Source: Nocardia amamiensis (GTDB taxonomy: Bacteria; Actinomycetota; Actinomycetes; Mycobacteriales; Mycobacteriaceae). Taken from it: a DNA stretch of 60,983 nt. The position numbers and the translations under genes were made by a program. Each line of letters opens with the position of its first letter. The stretch's first letter is position 1. The stretch covers positions 1-60,983 of the forward strand of contig NZ_JADLQX010000037.1 of the NCBI RefSeq assembly GCF_015477605.1, given 5' to 3'. Below are positions 38,558 through 47,802 of this stretch, piece after piece. The notes beneath the pieces are model-generated. The model was not told where the DNA came from, ran no database searches, and saw nothing but the letters and a program-made list of their open reading frames with translations.

Positions 38558-38846
38558 TTTCCCGGCAGGTTCGCCTGCGCGAAATAAGCGGCGGCCGTTT
38601 GAGGACCTCGTTCTCCTGCTCCAGCAACCGGATTCGCCGTTTCGCCGCCCGCAGCTCGGCCGACTCGCTCGTGCTGGTGCCCGGTTTGGTTCCCTCGTCG
38701 ACATCGGTCTGACGCATCCATTTCGACAGCGTCATCGGGTGGATCCCGAAATCGGCGGCGATCTGCTCCAGCGTCACACCATCATCGCGATTGCGAGCCA
38801 CACGCACGACATCGCCGCGGAACTCACGGGGATAGGGCTTCGGCAC
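38554..38846 (-). pseudogene. IS3 OrfA with one-base deletion
   Basis: The N-terminus is a normal IS3 OrfA (YPREFRGDVVRVARNRDDGV, HPMTLSKWMRQ, LRAAKRRIRLLEQENEVLKR). The expected tail AAAYFAQANLPGK and stop, which overlaps orfB as ATGA, lies in a different frame. Restoring one base in the CC run at about 38595-38596 joins them into a 97-residue protein. With the deletion OrfA-OrfB fusion cannot form, so this copy may be inactive. Confidence 0.75.
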
Positions 38847-38863
38847 TCGACAGTGACGCCACC

Positions 38864-39199
38864 GTGGGCGACGGTGCGGCGAGCGTGCTGCGGACAGAAT
38901 CGTCGTCGATGGCGATGCTGGTTGTCCTGGAATCGCTGACTCCGCTGGAGCGCGCGGTCTTCGTACTCAACGAGGTCTTCGCCTACCCGCACACCGAGAT
39001 CGCCGATATGGTCGACCGCTCCCCCGCCGCAGTGCGCCAGATCGCCCATCGCGCCCGCGCCCACGTACAAGCGCGCAGACCACGCACCCAGGTGGACCCA
39101 CTGATCCGCCAGGAAGTGACCGAGCGCTTCGTCGACGCCGCGATGGGCGGAAACCCCGCCAAGCTGACCCGGGTGAACGATCCGAATCCGACTCGCTGA
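38864..39199 (+). pseudogene. ECF sigma factor (SigJ-like) region-4 fragment
   Basis: Region 4 of an ECF sigma factor is clear: LTPLERAVFVLNEVFAYPHT, then EIADMVDRSPAAVRQIAHRA. The C-terminal SnoaL-like extension of SigJ-type factors begins (ERFVDAAMGG) but ends early at 39199. Region 2 is missing, replaced upstream by the IS3 element. The fragment cannot act as a sigma factor. Confidence 0.8.
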
Positions 39200-39972
39200 C
39201 CGCGGATCGCTGTGCATGCGGCCGCGCGTGCACAGGAACGTCGCTCAGTTCTCTCGGGTCGGCGCTGACCACATGTACTGTGACCGGGCCCGCTCTGCGA
39301 ATACGGCATCTACTTCCACCGAGAGGGAATCGGTCTCGATGTCCACACTTGTACTCAATGTCCGCTTCACTGCGAAGCGAGGTCACCGCCTCGCCTTGTT
39401 CGACAGCGGCGGACAGGAGCTGATGCGTCTGGGACACATCCGCGCCCGCCTGCCGCTCGAGGATTCTCGGTGACGTTGTCCTGATTCGAAAGCGCCGGCG
39501 AGTGCGCAGGTGACAGCACCCGGTGCAGCGCAAGGGAGCCGGGCTGGGCGGGAATCGGGCCGACTCCGGGTGCTACCTCGACCCGGTCACCGCCGCCTCG
39601 AGTCGACAGTAGCCACACCCGAGTCGCGCGATTGCTCGCCGTACCGCTCGTGGTATGAGACCCACCGTCCGAGAGGAAATGAGTCAGAAACGCCGGATGC
39701 GATCTATTCCGCTGCCCGGAGGGTCAGAGAACGGCTCTGGCCCATAATGCCGAGACGGGGCACGTTCCGGCGGGTTCGGCGGGCGCAGCCTCACTGCGGA
39801 CCAGCCGATCGCGCAAAGCGGGTTCGAAGTTCATCACTTCGGCTGCGCGTTCGGTCACGGTAGCCGAATCACGCTCCCGTGTGGCTACTTCAGCAAGTCG
39901 AATTATCGCAGCTCAGAGCACCTTTCGCCATTTCAAGGTCACAATCGGCTCACCTGGCGTGATTGGCCGAGG
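39200..39972. other. No convincing gene; possible small ORF and fragments
   Basis: A 44-codon frame at 39341-39472 (+, MSTLVLNVRFTAKRGHRLAL) has gene-like composition but only a distant GAGGGA. A minus-strand stretch around 39760-39860 (TERAAEVMNFEPALRDRL) looks like the tail of a decayed gene I cannot name. Nothing else is recognisable. The stretch lies between the sigma fragment and the recombinase remnant. Confidence 0.35.
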
Positions 39973-40306
39973 TCAACTGGACAGACCCCCCAGCTGCTGT
40001 CGGGGCCGATACCGTATGTCGAGGTGGAAGGCCTGGTGGAGATTCGCTTTGTCGGCTTGGGCGCCCGCGGCGAGGACGGCTGCGATGTCGCCGAGGGAGT
40101 CGATGAGCTTGCGGATCTCGGTTTCTGTCAGTTGGGGGCTGGTGGGCAGTGCTGGCTTGCCAGCCGTCTTGGGATCGGTGCCGGGTTCTGCTCGGGCCGG
40201 TGTGCTGACGGGCAGGGAATGTCCTCGCGGTTGAGTTCGTGGGCGATGGCCTTGTCGCCTCGGCCTGCGATATAGTCGCGGAAGATTCGTTGGACCACAG
40301 ACCGGC
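39973..40306 (-). pseudogene. Serine recombinase remnant with internal deletion
   Basis: One frame reads VVQRIFRDYIAGRGDKAIAH and ELNREDIPCPSAHRPEQNP, the recombinase domain of a large serine integrase/resolvase. Another reads LTETEIRKLIDSLGDIA and AQADKANLHQAFHLDIRY, the extreme C-terminus. The catalytic N-terminal resolvase domain and most of the zinc/coiled-coil region are gone. It marks an old mobile element at this site. Confidence 0.7.
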
Positions 40307-40322
40307 ACGATCGCGTCGGCGC

Positions 40323-41069
40323 TCAGTACAACAGCGGCCCAAGCGCTTTTGCGCACAGTGCAGCCGCATCCACATGCGCCAGGATCGCTGGGGTGCGGGT
40401 GGAAGGCCCCGCCAGGCACAGAGCGCCGCGCACCACACCCTCCGCATCAATGATCGGCAGTGCGACGCAACTCAGTTCGGCCTGGAGCTCGTCGGTCTGG
40501 GTGGCGACACCATCGCGGCGCACCGCCTCCAATTGGACGTGGAGGGCGGTGTGACGGACCACGGTTGCGGGCGTGAGGCGGGGGAGCCGGGCGGGCAGCG
40601 CTTCGAGCGCGCCGGGGTTGTGGGTGAGCAGCAGTTTGCCTGCCGCGGAGGCGTGCGGGTGCCGGACGAGTTCACGCTCGGCCCGCACCGGATGGTCGGG
40701 GTCGGCGTCGATGATATGCAGGGTGGTCCCGCGGAACCCGATCACATGCACGCCGAACCGCACGGTCGCGCGGAACGCTTCGATCGCCGAGCGGGCCGCG
40801 AACGGCATGCTCGGGCGGGCGGCGGCGGTGACCAGCCCGTCGAGCCGCGCGCCGAGGCCGAAGCCGCGCAGATCGGACGTGCGCACCAGGTACTCCTCGG
40901 CCACCAAGGCGTTGAGCAGTCGGTAGGCGGTGGCCGCGGGCATGTGCAGGGCGGCGGCGATCTCCTTGGCCCCCACGCCGAGTCCGAGGGTGGCGACCGC
41001 TTCGAGGATGAGCAGCGAATTGGAGACGGTGCTCGGATGGTGCCGGGAGGGGTCACGCAAGGGGCTCAT
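40323..41069 (-). CDS. IclR-family transcriptional regulator
   Basis: A 248-residue IclR regulator. A winged helix-turn-helix sits at the N-terminus (SNSLLILEAVATLGLGVGAK, EIAAALHMPAATAYRLLNAL), and a GAF-like effector domain follows (HPHASAAGKLLLTHN, ALPIIDAEGVVRGALCLAG). ATG 41069 overlaps the stop of the upstream permease gene (ATGA), so both are one transcript. Adjacent to the divergent ethanolamine genes, it is the likely ethanolamine or amine-responsive regulator (inference). Confidence 0.9.
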   Translation of the reverse strand: MSPLRDPSRHHPSTVSNSLLILEAVATLGLGVGAKEIAAALHMPAATAYRLLNALVAEEYLVRTSDLRGFGLGARLDGLVTAAARPSMPFAARSAIEAFRATVRFGVHVIGFRGTTLHIIDADPDHPVRAERELVRHPHASAAGKLLLTHNPGALEALPARLPRLTPATVVRHTALHVQLEAVRRDGVATQTDELQAELSCVALPIIDAEGVVRGALCLAGPSTRTPAILAHVDAAALCAKALGPLLY

Positions 41070-42532
41070 CGGAACGCGGCCACCTGTGCCAGATCGGAGC
41101 GCTGCGTCTCGTCGTAGATGCCGACCGCGGCCAGTCGCCGGGGCCGGAGGACCGCTAGGTAGCCGGTGTAGAGGGCCGCCGCCACCATGATGAGGCCGTA
41201 CACCAGGATCACCCTGTTGCCGTCGCGCACAGTCGAGATCGCCGCATTGCCGGCGAGGAACAGCAGCAACGCCGAGGTGAGCGCGCCGAGCACCCCTATT
41301 CGCGCGCTGCCTTCCCCGATGCGCCGCAACAAGACCGGCGCCGATACGCACACGGCGAAATAGCTGCCGAGATACCCGCACGCGCTGAGGGTGAGGAACG
41401 CGCGCAGCCCGTCCTCCGGCGTCGCCCCCACGGCCAGCACCACCACAGGCACCACCGCCACCACCGCGAGCGCGGCGAGCGCCGCGTGCGAGGGTGTGCG
41501 AAAGCGTGGGTGCACGTGACCGAAGGTGCGCGGCGCGACCCCTTCGCGGCCCATGCAGAACAGCACCCGCACCAGCGCGTTCATCGAGGCAAGCGTGCAG
41601 GCGAAGAAGGATGCGGCGATGCCGAGATCCAGGAACGCGGCCAGCACACGGGAACCGTCGGAGACGAGCAGTTCGACCAGCGGCGTGGAGCTGTCGCGTA
41701 CCGACGGCGGCGCGTGCCGTAGCGCGATCGCCAGGATCGGCACAGCGGTGAGGTAGATCGCTGCCGACAGCCTCGGCGTCGAGGTGACCGCGCGGGGGAT
41801 CGAGCGAAATGGTTGCTGTGCTTCCCCGCTGAGCGTCGTGGAGCTTTCGAAACCGACGAACGCGCTCACCGCGACGACCACGCCGACGGCCAGGAGTTGC
41901 AGGTCGCCGTCGAAGGTGAACGCCGAAGTCACCGGGGCGTCGGTGTGGTGGGTCGTCAGCAGTACCAGCAGCACCGCGGCGATGATCACGATCGACACGC
42001 ACTCCACCCCGAGGGTCGTCCACGCCGACATCCGGATGCCCCGGATGAGGACCAGGCCCCCGGCCAGCGCCGCCACCACCGCGACCGCACCCACCGTCAC
42101 GGCGGACACCTCGCGAGCGAGGCCCACGCTTGCCGCCACATGCGCGAGGTAGGCGCCGACGGCGATGAGCCCGGCGATGGACACCGCCCCGTAGCCGACG
42201 ATCGCCGACCATCCCGTTGGCACCGCAGCTTTCGGCCCGAGCCCCCTCGCGACGTAGGTATAGAGCCCGCCCACCGACGCCATCCGCTGCGCCATCGGCC
42301 GGATGCATGCCGAGACGAGCACCGTGAGGACCGCGGCGCACACGAACGCGACCAGCGCTCCGCCGCCTCCTGCCGTCGCGAGCACGAGTGCAGGCGTCAC
42401 TCCCGCGGTACCGGCGGGCGCGACGGCGGCCACCGACTGAGCCAGCACGGGCGCGAACGGCAACCGTCGCCGGTCCAGACCGCGGACCGGTGACTGCTCG
42501 GCGATCAGCTGCCGCTGCTGCGCGTCGGGCAT
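41066..42532 (-). CDS. APC-family amino acid/amine permease
   Basis: A 488-residue permease with about 12 transmembrane helices and the APC signature (SVAAVAPAGTAGVTPALVL at the N-terminus, GGLYTYVARGLGPKAA, FVGFESSTTLSGEAQQPFRS). Substrate unknown; context suggests ethanolamine, an amine or an amino alcohol. ATG 42532 has GGAG 6 bases upstream. It is co-transcribed with the IclR gene and divergent from eat-eutBC. Confidence 0.88.
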   Translation of the reverse strand: MPDAQQRQLIAEQSPVRGLDRRRLPFAPVLAQSVAAVAPAGTAGVTPALVLATAGGGGALVAFVCAAVLTVLVSACIRPMAQRMASVGGLYTYVARGLGPKAAVPTGWSAIVGYGAVSIAGLIAVGAYLAHVAASVGLAREVSAVTVGAVAVVAALAGGLVLIRGIRMSAWTTLGVECVSIVIIAAVLLVLLTTHHTDAPVTSAFTFDGDLQLLAVGVVVAVSAFVGFESSTTLSGEAQQPFRSIPRAVTSTPRLSAAIYLTAVPILAIALRHAPPSVRDSSTPLVELLVSDGSRVLAAFLDLGIAASFFACTLASMNALVRVLFCMGREGVAPRTFGHVHPRFRTPSHAALAALAVVAVVPVVVLAVGATPEDGLRAFLTLSACGYLGSYFAVCVSAPVLLRRIGEGSARIGVLGALTSALLLFLAGNAAISTVRDGNRVILVYGLIMVAAALYTGYLAVLRPRRLAAVGIYDETQRSDLAQVAAFR

Positions 42533-42791
42533 TGTGCTCCGTTCTCTTCGGACGACGCTGCCTGTCAGCACCGCATCGACGAATATCACAAGCGCACTCG
42601 ATAAATGTTTCCGGCGCGTTACGCCGGGTGGGAATTTCCGCCGCTCGATTTCTCGCGAGAGATTCGACAAGCGTTCGCAACCCGTCATATCCGCTCGGTA
42701 CCTTTTGCCGACGTGAGCAAACTCATTTCCCGGGTCGAATCCCGCGGTCCCTGCTCACAGCCGAATTTCCGATGTCCGTATGGAGCCGCAG
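42533..42791. promoter_or_regulatory. Divergent promoter region of the ethanolamine module
   Basis: 259 bp between permease-IclR (minus) and eat-eutBC (plus) with no gene. Both promoters and IclR operator sites should lie here. The stretch 42585-42720 is A/T-richer than the flanks. I could not pick out a convincing palindrome, so no operator is assigned. Confidence 0.5.
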
Positions 42792-44231
42792 ATGTCCGTT
42801 CTCGACGCCGACAAATCCCGGAATCAAGGGAGTCAACCTCACGAGGAAACCAGCGACTACCTGGCTAGACGCCAGCTGAAGCGTGGCAGCGCCGGCTGGA
42901 TGCTGCTGGCCGGGCTCGGCGTGAGTTATGTGATCTCCGGCGACTATTCCGGCTGGAACTTCGGGCTGGAACAAGGCGGCTTCGGCGGCCTGGCCATCGC
43001 TACCGTGATCATCGCCGCCATGTATCTGGCGATGGTGCTCGGCATGGCCGAAATGAGCTCGGCGCTGCCCGCCGCCGGCGGCGGGTACACCTTCGCGCGG
43101 CGCGCACTCGGCCCGTGGGGCGGATTCGCCACCGGCAGCGCCATTCTCATCGAATACGCCATCGCGCCCGCCGCGATTGCCACGTTCATCGGCGCCTATG
43201 TGGAGTCGCTCGGGCTGTTCGGCATCCAGGACGGCTGGTGGGTGTATCTGGCGGTCTACGCGGTATTCATCGGCATCCACCTCAGCGGTGTCGGTGAGGC
43301 GTTGAAGGTGATGTTCGTGATCGCCGCGGTCGCGCTCGTCGGCCTGGTCGTGTTCGTCGTCGCCGCGATCGGCAAGTTCGAGCTGGCCAACCTGACGAAC
43401 ATCCCGGTCTCCGACGCTGCGGGCGCCTCGAGCGTGCTTCCGCATGGCTATCTCGGCATTTGGGCGGCGATCCCGTTCGCGATCTGGTTCTTCCTCGCGG
43501 TGGAGGGCGTGCCGCTGGCAGCGGAGGAAACGAAGGATCCCGAACGCAATGTCCCGCGCGGCATCGTCGCGGCGATGGGCGTGCTGCTCGTGGCCTGCGC
43601 GCTCGTGCTGGTGCTCACGACCGGCGCGGGCGGGGCCGAGGCCATGCAGTCCTCGGGCAACCCGCTGGTCGAGGCCCTCGGCGACAGCGGGGCGGCCACG
43701 GTGGTCAACTACATCGGCCTGGCCGGTCTGATCGCCAGCTTCTTCTCCATCATCTACGCCTACTCCCGCCAGCTGTTCGCACTCTCGCGGGCCGGATACC
43801 TGCCGACGTCGCTGTCGGTCACCAATTCTCGTAAGGCTCCGGTCCTCGCGCTGATCGTGCCCGGCGTGATCGGTTTCGGGCTCACCTTCACCGGCCGCGG
43901 CGCCATGCTGCTGAACATGGCCGTGTTCGGCGCTGCGCTCAGCTATGTGCTGATGATGGCCAGCCATATTCTGCTGCGCCGCCGCGAGCCGGAGATGCCG
44001 CGGCCCTACCGCACCCCGGGCGGCATCGTCACCACCGGTTTCGCCCTGGTCGTCGCCGCATTCGCGGTGGTCGCCACCTTCCTGGTCGACACCATGGCCG
44101 CACTGTGCTGCCTGGCGGTGTTCGCCGCCTTCCTGGCCTACTTCGGTCTCTTCAGCCGCCACCGGCTGGTCGCCAACTCGCCCGACGAGGAGTTCGCGGT
44201 GCTGGCCCGCGCCGAGGAGGAACTCGAATGA
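42792..44231 (+). CDS. eat: Ethanolamine permease
   Basis: A 479-residue APC-superfamily permease closely matching the ethanolamine permease type: YVISGDYSGWNFGLEQGGFG, AMYLAMVLGMAEMSSALPAA, FFLAVEGVPLAAEETKDPER. It has about 12 transmembrane helices and a cytoplasmic C-terminal tail. ATG 42792 has GGAG at 7 bases; ATG 42780 is an alternative. The stop overlaps the eutB start (ATGA), so uptake and degradation are coupled. It imports ethanolamine for the ammonia-lyase encoded next. Confidence 0.93.
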   Translation: MSVLDADKSRNQGSQPHEETSDYLARRQLKRGSAGWMLLAGLGVSYVISGDYSGWNFGLEQGGFGGLAIATVIIAAMYLAMVLGMAEMSSALPAAGGGYTFARRALGPWGGFATGSAILIEYAIAPAAIATFIGAYVESLGLFGIQDGWWVYLAVYAVFIGIHLSGVGEALKVMFVIAAVALVGLVVFVVAAIGKFELANLTNIPVSDAAGASSVLPHGYLGIWAAIPFAIWFFLAVEGVPLAAEETKDPERNVPRGIVAAMGVLLVACALVLVLTTGAGGAEAMQSSGNPLVEALGDSGAATVVNYIGLAGLIASFFSIIYAYSRQLFALSRAGYLPTSLSVTNSRKAPVLALIVPGVIGFGLTFTGRGAMLLNMAVFGAALSYVLMMASHILLRRREPEMPRPYRTPGGIVTTGFALVVAAFAVVATFLVDTMAALCCLAVFAAFLAYFGLFSRHRLVANSPDEEFAVLARAEEELE

Positions 44232-45637
44232 CCCACCACCACCAGAGCGTCTCCGGCCGGAACTACAGTTTCGGGTCGCTCGTGGAGGTGATGGCCAAGG
44301 CGACACCGCTGCGCTCCGGCGACCAGCTCGCCGGCTGCGCGGCAGAGTCCGACGCCGAACGCGCCGCCGCCTCCTGGGTGCTGGCCGACCTCTCGCTGAG
44401 CGTGTTCCTGGACGAACAGGTGGTGCCGTATGAGACCGACGCAGTGACCCGGCTGATCATCGACGGCCACGACCGGGCGGCCTTCGCACCGATCGCGCAT
44501 CTCACCGTCGGCGACTTGCGCGACTGGCTACTGGCCACTGCGGCGGCCCCCGACGCCGCGGCCACCCTCTCGGGAATCGCCGCGGGTCTGACGCCGGAGA
44601 TGGTGGCGGCCGTCTCGAAGATCATGCGCAACCAGGATCTGATCGCGGTCGCCAAAGCGACGACGGTGACCTCGGCGTTCCGCACGACCATCGGCCTGCC
44701 CGGCCGCATAGCCACTCGCCTGCAACCCAACCATCCCACCGACGACCCGCGCGGCATCGCCGCCGCGACCCTCGACGGGCTGCTCATGGGCTGCGGCGAC
44801 GCGGTCATCGGCATCAATCCCGCCACCGATTCGCCCAGGGCGACAGCGGATCTGCTGTATCTGCTCGACGACATCCGCACCCGCTTCGGCATCCCGATGC
44901 AGTCCTGCGTGCTCTCGCACGTGACGACGACGATGGAATTGATCGACAAGAACGTCCCGGTCGATCTGATGTTCCAGTCAATCGCGGGCACCGAGGGGGC
45001 CAACGCGAGCTTCGGTGTCACTCTGCCGATGCTGGCCGAGGCGAACGAGGCGGCCCGGTCGCTGGGCCGGGGCACGGTCGGTGACAACGTGATGTATCTG
45101 GAAACCGGTCAAGGGTCGGCGCTGTCGGCCGGTTCCCACCTGGGCACCGGCGGGCTGCCGGTGGATCAGCAGACGCTGGAGGCGCGGGCCTACGCGGTGG
45201 CCCGCGTGCTCGACCCGCTGCTGGTGAACACCGTCGTCGGGTTCATCGGCCCTGAGTACCTCTACGACGGCAAGCAGATCATCCGGGCAGGGCTCGAGGA
45301 CCACTTCTGTGGAAAGTTGCTCGGCCTGCCGATGGGTGTGGACGTCTGCTACACCAATCACGCTGAGGCCGATCAGGACGATATGGACACTCTGCTCACC
45401 CTGTTGGGCACGGCGGGGTGTGCGTTCGTCATCGCGGTTCCCGGCGCCGACGACGTCATGCTCGGCTATCAGAGCTTGTCCTTCCATGACGCGCTGTACG
45501 TGCGCCAGGTGCTGGGGCTGCGGGCCGCACCCGAGTTCGAGACCTGGTTGCACGGGCTCGGGATGGCCGACGACTCAGGCCGCATTCTGCCGGTTGATGC
45601 GGCCGTCTCGCCGCTACTCGCCCTCACCGCTCGCTGA
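44228..45637 (+). CDS. eutB: Ethanolamine ammonia-lyase large subunit
   Basis: A 469-residue adenosylcobalamin-dependent large subunit that, with EutC, converts ethanolamine to acetaldehyde and ammonia. Recognisable EutB segments are AKATPLRSGDQLAGCAAES, QPNHPTDDPRGIAAATLDGL, GDAVIGINPATDS, ETGQGSALSAGSH and VDVCYTNHAEADQDDMD. The length is normal. ATG 44228 overlaps the permease stop by 4 nt. No microcompartment shell genes or EutA reactivase lie nearby, as in other actinobacterial minimal eut loci. Confidence 0.96.
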   Translation: MTHHHQSVSGRNYSFGSLVEVMAKATPLRSGDQLAGCAAESDAERAAASWVLADLSLSVFLDEQVVPYETDAVTRLIIDGHDRAAFAPIAHLTVGDLRDWLLATAAAPDAAATLSGIAAGLTPEMVAAVSKIMRNQDLIAVAKATTVTSAFRTTIGLPGRIATRLQPNHPTDDPRGIAAATLDGLLMGCGDAVIGINPATDSPRATADLLYLLDDIRTRFGIPMQSCVLSHVTTTMELIDKNVPVDLMFQSIAGTEGANASFGVTLPMLAEANEAARSLGRGTVGDNVMYLETGQGSALSAGSHLGTGGLPVDQQTLEARAYAVARVLDPLLVNTVVGFIGPEYLYDGKQIIRAGLEDHFCGKLLGLPMGVDVCYTNHAEADQDDMDTLLTLLGTAGCAFVIAVPGADDVMLGYQSLSFHDALYVRQVLGLRAAPEFETWLHGLGMADDSGRILPVDAAVSPLLALTAR

Positions 45638-45650
45638 CCAGGAGGTTCCA

Positions 45651-46427
45651 TTGGAGATCGACAAATCCGCCGACTCCCCGCAGGACGTGTGGGCTCCGCT
45701 GCGTCGTACGACCCAGGCCAGGATCGGGCTGGGTCGCACCGGTAACGCCTTGCCCACCAAGCGGGTGCTGGAGTTCAGCGCCGCGCACGCCGGCGCCCGC
45801 GACGCCGTGCACCTGCCGTTCGACGTCGCCTCGTTCGCCGAGCGGATCACCGGTCTGGGCCTCGGCGCCCCCGCCGTCGTGCGCAGCAACGCGAGCGACC
45901 GCGGCGAATATCTGCGCCGGCCCGATCTGGGCCGCACCCCGGCCGACCTGTCACCGCTGTCCCATAGCGGCGCCGATGTTGGCATCGTCATGGCCGATGG
46001 GCTGTCCCCGCGCGCACTCGACGAACACGGCCAAGGCCTGCTGCAGGCCCTGACCGACGAATTGCGGCCGCACTACAGCCTCGCCCCGCCGGTGCTGGCC
46101 GTGCAGGCACGGGTCGCGCTGGGCGACCACATCGGCGCGGCCCTCGGCGTGCGCACCCTGATCATGCTGATCGGCGAGCGGCCCGGTCTCTCGGTCGCCG
46201 ACAGCCTCGGCATCTACCTCACCCACCTGCCGCAGCCGGGCCGCACCGATGCCGACCGCAACTGCATCTCCAACATCCACCCACCCGCAGGACTCGACTA
46301 CCGCCGGGCTGCGGCCATCACCGCCGCGCTGGTGGCGGGGGCACGCAGGCTCGGCCGCTCCGGCGTCGCACTCAAGGACACCGCGAGCGACGACCTGGCA
46401 GGGACGGAATTCATCGAGCTGCTGTGA
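45651..46427 (+). CDS. eutC: Ethanolamine ammonia-lyase small subunit
   Basis: A 258-residue small subunit that completes the lyase and contributes to the cobalamin site. EutC landmarks: TQARIGLGRTGNALPTKRVL, ADVGIVMADGLSPRALDEHG, IMLIGERPGLSVADSLGIY and a Cys-containing NCISNIHPPAGLDYR. The only start that fits is TTG 45651, with a perfect AGGAGG 5-6 bases upstream. It follows eutB by 13 bp. No further eut gene follows. Confidence 0.95.
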   Translation: MEIDKSADSPQDVWAPLRRTTQARIGLGRTGNALPTKRVLEFSAAHAGARDAVHLPFDVASFAERITGLGLGAPAVVRSNASDRGEYLRRPDLGRTPADLSPLSHSGADVGIVMADGLSPRALDEHGQGLLQALTDELRPHYSLAPPVLAVQARVALGDHIGAALGVRTLIMLIGERPGLSVADSLGIYLTHLPQPGRTDADRNCISNIHPPAGLDYRRAAAITAALVAGARRLGRSGVALKDTASDDLAGTEFIELL

Positions 46428-46529
46428 CGCTATGAGCCGTCAAGCAGTACCGACGAGAACGCCGGGACCCGGCAGGTCGATGCTCGGCCAATGCCATGAC
46501 CGACTACCCCGACCCGGGGATGAGACGGC

Positions 46530-46853
46530 ATGGTTCGAGCGCCGGTCATGGGGGCGTTCGGCGACTGCTACGACAACGCCGTCATCGAATCATTTTGGGG
46601 CAGAATGCAAACCGAGCTACTGAACCGGCAACGGTGGAAAACTCGGATCGAGCTGGCCAACGCGATCTTCGAATACCTCGAGATCTTCCACAACCGTCAG
46701 CGCCGACATTCGGCCCTCGGCATGCGCACCCCGATCGAATACGAGAGGATGCAGCAGTCCATCCAACCGTGGCCTAGAGTCAAGTCTCCCGACTCCGCGG
46801 AAACCGGGGTACATCAAAGTCTCCGAACTCACCGGGGCGATTCAGTCCTGTAG
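46530..46853 (+). pseudogene. IS3-type transposase C-terminal fragment
   Basis: Encodes the last third of an IS3-family integrase: GAFGDCYDNAVIESFWGRMQ with the catalytic Glu, KTRIELANAIFEYLEIFHNR and HSALGMRTPIEYE. The first two thirds, including both catalytic Asp, are absent. It is a different subgroup from the 37.7-38.8 kb element. It lies just after eutC and marks a rearrangement there. Confidence 0.85.
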
Positions 46854-46959
46854 TGATCACGCGGTTGCGACCGGTCCTGGCGACGGCTACGTCCGTGCTG
46901 GTCGATTCGGACGCTACGCCAATGACGTGCCGCGCTGGGCGATTTCGCGGGTGTGTCTG

Positions 46960-47802
46960 TTATGCGAGCCGGGTTATCTCCACGACGACTTCGAGGTCGG
47001 TCGAGCCGCTGCCGGAGAAGATGCCCTTCAGCGGCGGCACGTCGGCATAGTCGCGGCCGACGCCGATGGAGGCGTGCTGTTCGCCGATGGCGATGTTGTT
47101 CGTCGGGTCGTAACCCCACCAGCCACCGGTCCACGCCTCGATCCAGGCGTGCGACTGACCGGCCACGGTCCGGCCGATCTCCACCGCGGGCTGCGGGTGC
47201 AGGTAGCCCGACACGTAGCGGCTCGGAATGCCCATACTGCGCAACAGCACCAGGGTCAGGTGTGCGTAATCCTGGCAGACGCCTTGCCGTTCGGCGAACG
47301 CCTGCACCGCCGAGGTTTGCACCGAGGTGGTGCCGGCGATGTAATCCATCTCGCTGTACACCCATTCGGCGGCGCGCACGACGGCTTTCGCGGGCTCCAC
47401 GCCGCGCGCGAGCTGCCGCGCGACCGAGGCCAGCCGCCGATCCCGCGGCACATACCCGGTGGGCGCGAGCAGTTCATCGAACCGGTCGGAGACGACGTCG
47501 TTGTGCAGTTCCGCCCAGGACAACTCGTCGGCGGGACCGGCGAACGGCTCGGTCTCCACCACCGAGGAGCCGGTGACCTCCAGTTCGGTGTGCGGGGCGT
47601 GTAGATCGAACGCCGTCACCGCGGTACCCCAGTAGTCGGTGTAGCGGTAGGACCGCGTCGACGGCACGGTTTCGACCCGGTTCAGGATCACGTTCTGCCG
47701 GCTGTCGGCGCGCGGCGTCAGCCGGGCCTCGTTGAACGACCGGGTGACCGGGGCGTCGTAGACATATCCGGTGGTGTGCACCACTCGCATCCGCCAGCTC
47801 AC
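46960..47802 (-). CDS. Transglutaminase-like protein (Rv2409c orthologue)
   Basis: A 280-residue protein with an N-terminal bacterial transglutaminase-like beta domain (RVVHTTGYVYDAPVTRSFNE, TDYWGTAVTAFDLHAPHTEL). The cysteine-protease-like core follows: the Cys in RQGVCQDYAH, His in GQSHAWIEAW and Asp in YDPTNN. It is the third gene of a conserved trio with the alpha-E and ATP-grasp genes; the set is thought to build and process an unknown peptide. GTG 47802 is chosen because it overlaps the previous stop (GTGA) and has GGAGG upstream. ATG 47790 is an alternative. Confidence 0.9.
   Translation of the reverse strand: MSWRMRVVHTTGYVYDAPVTRSFNEARLTPRADSRQNVILNRVETVPSTRSYRYTDYWGTAVTAFDLHAPHTELEVTGSSVVETEPFAGPADELSWAELHNDVVSDRFDELLAPTGYVPRDRRLASVARQLARGVEPAKAVVRAAEWVYSEMDYIAGTTSVQTSAVQAFAERQGVCQDYAHLTLVLLRSMGIPSRYVSGYLHPQPAVEIGRTVAGQSHAWIEAWTGGWWGYDPTNNIAIGEQHASIGVGRDYADVPPLKGIFSGSGSTDLEVVVEITRLA

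Larger units (their letters stand above)
37685..38846 (-). mobile_element. IS3-family insertion sequence (two ORFs)
   Basis: A near-complete IS3-type element: orfA (helix-turn-helix plus leucine-zipper-like coil) and orfB (DDE integrase) in the usual overlapping ATGA arrangement. I could not identify clear terminal inverted repeats or target duplications by eye. Its right end abuts a truncated ECF sigma gene, so it or a later event cut that gene. Confidence 0.85.

Noticed and set aside
37640..38900. Terminal inverted repeats and target duplication of the IS3 element
   Set aside because: I compared the flanks by eye and found no convincing matching ends, so I do not report exact element borders.
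40323..42680. One 785-codon minus-strand frame spanning IclR and permease
   Set aside because: Only its last third (IclR) is real; the rest is an out-of-frame reading of the permease gene.
42723..44306. A 527-codon minus-strand frame antisense to the ethanolamine permease
   Set aside because: Rich in Asp, Glu, Gly, His and Arg with no hydrophobic core, typical of a frame opposite a membrane protein gene in GC-rich DNA.
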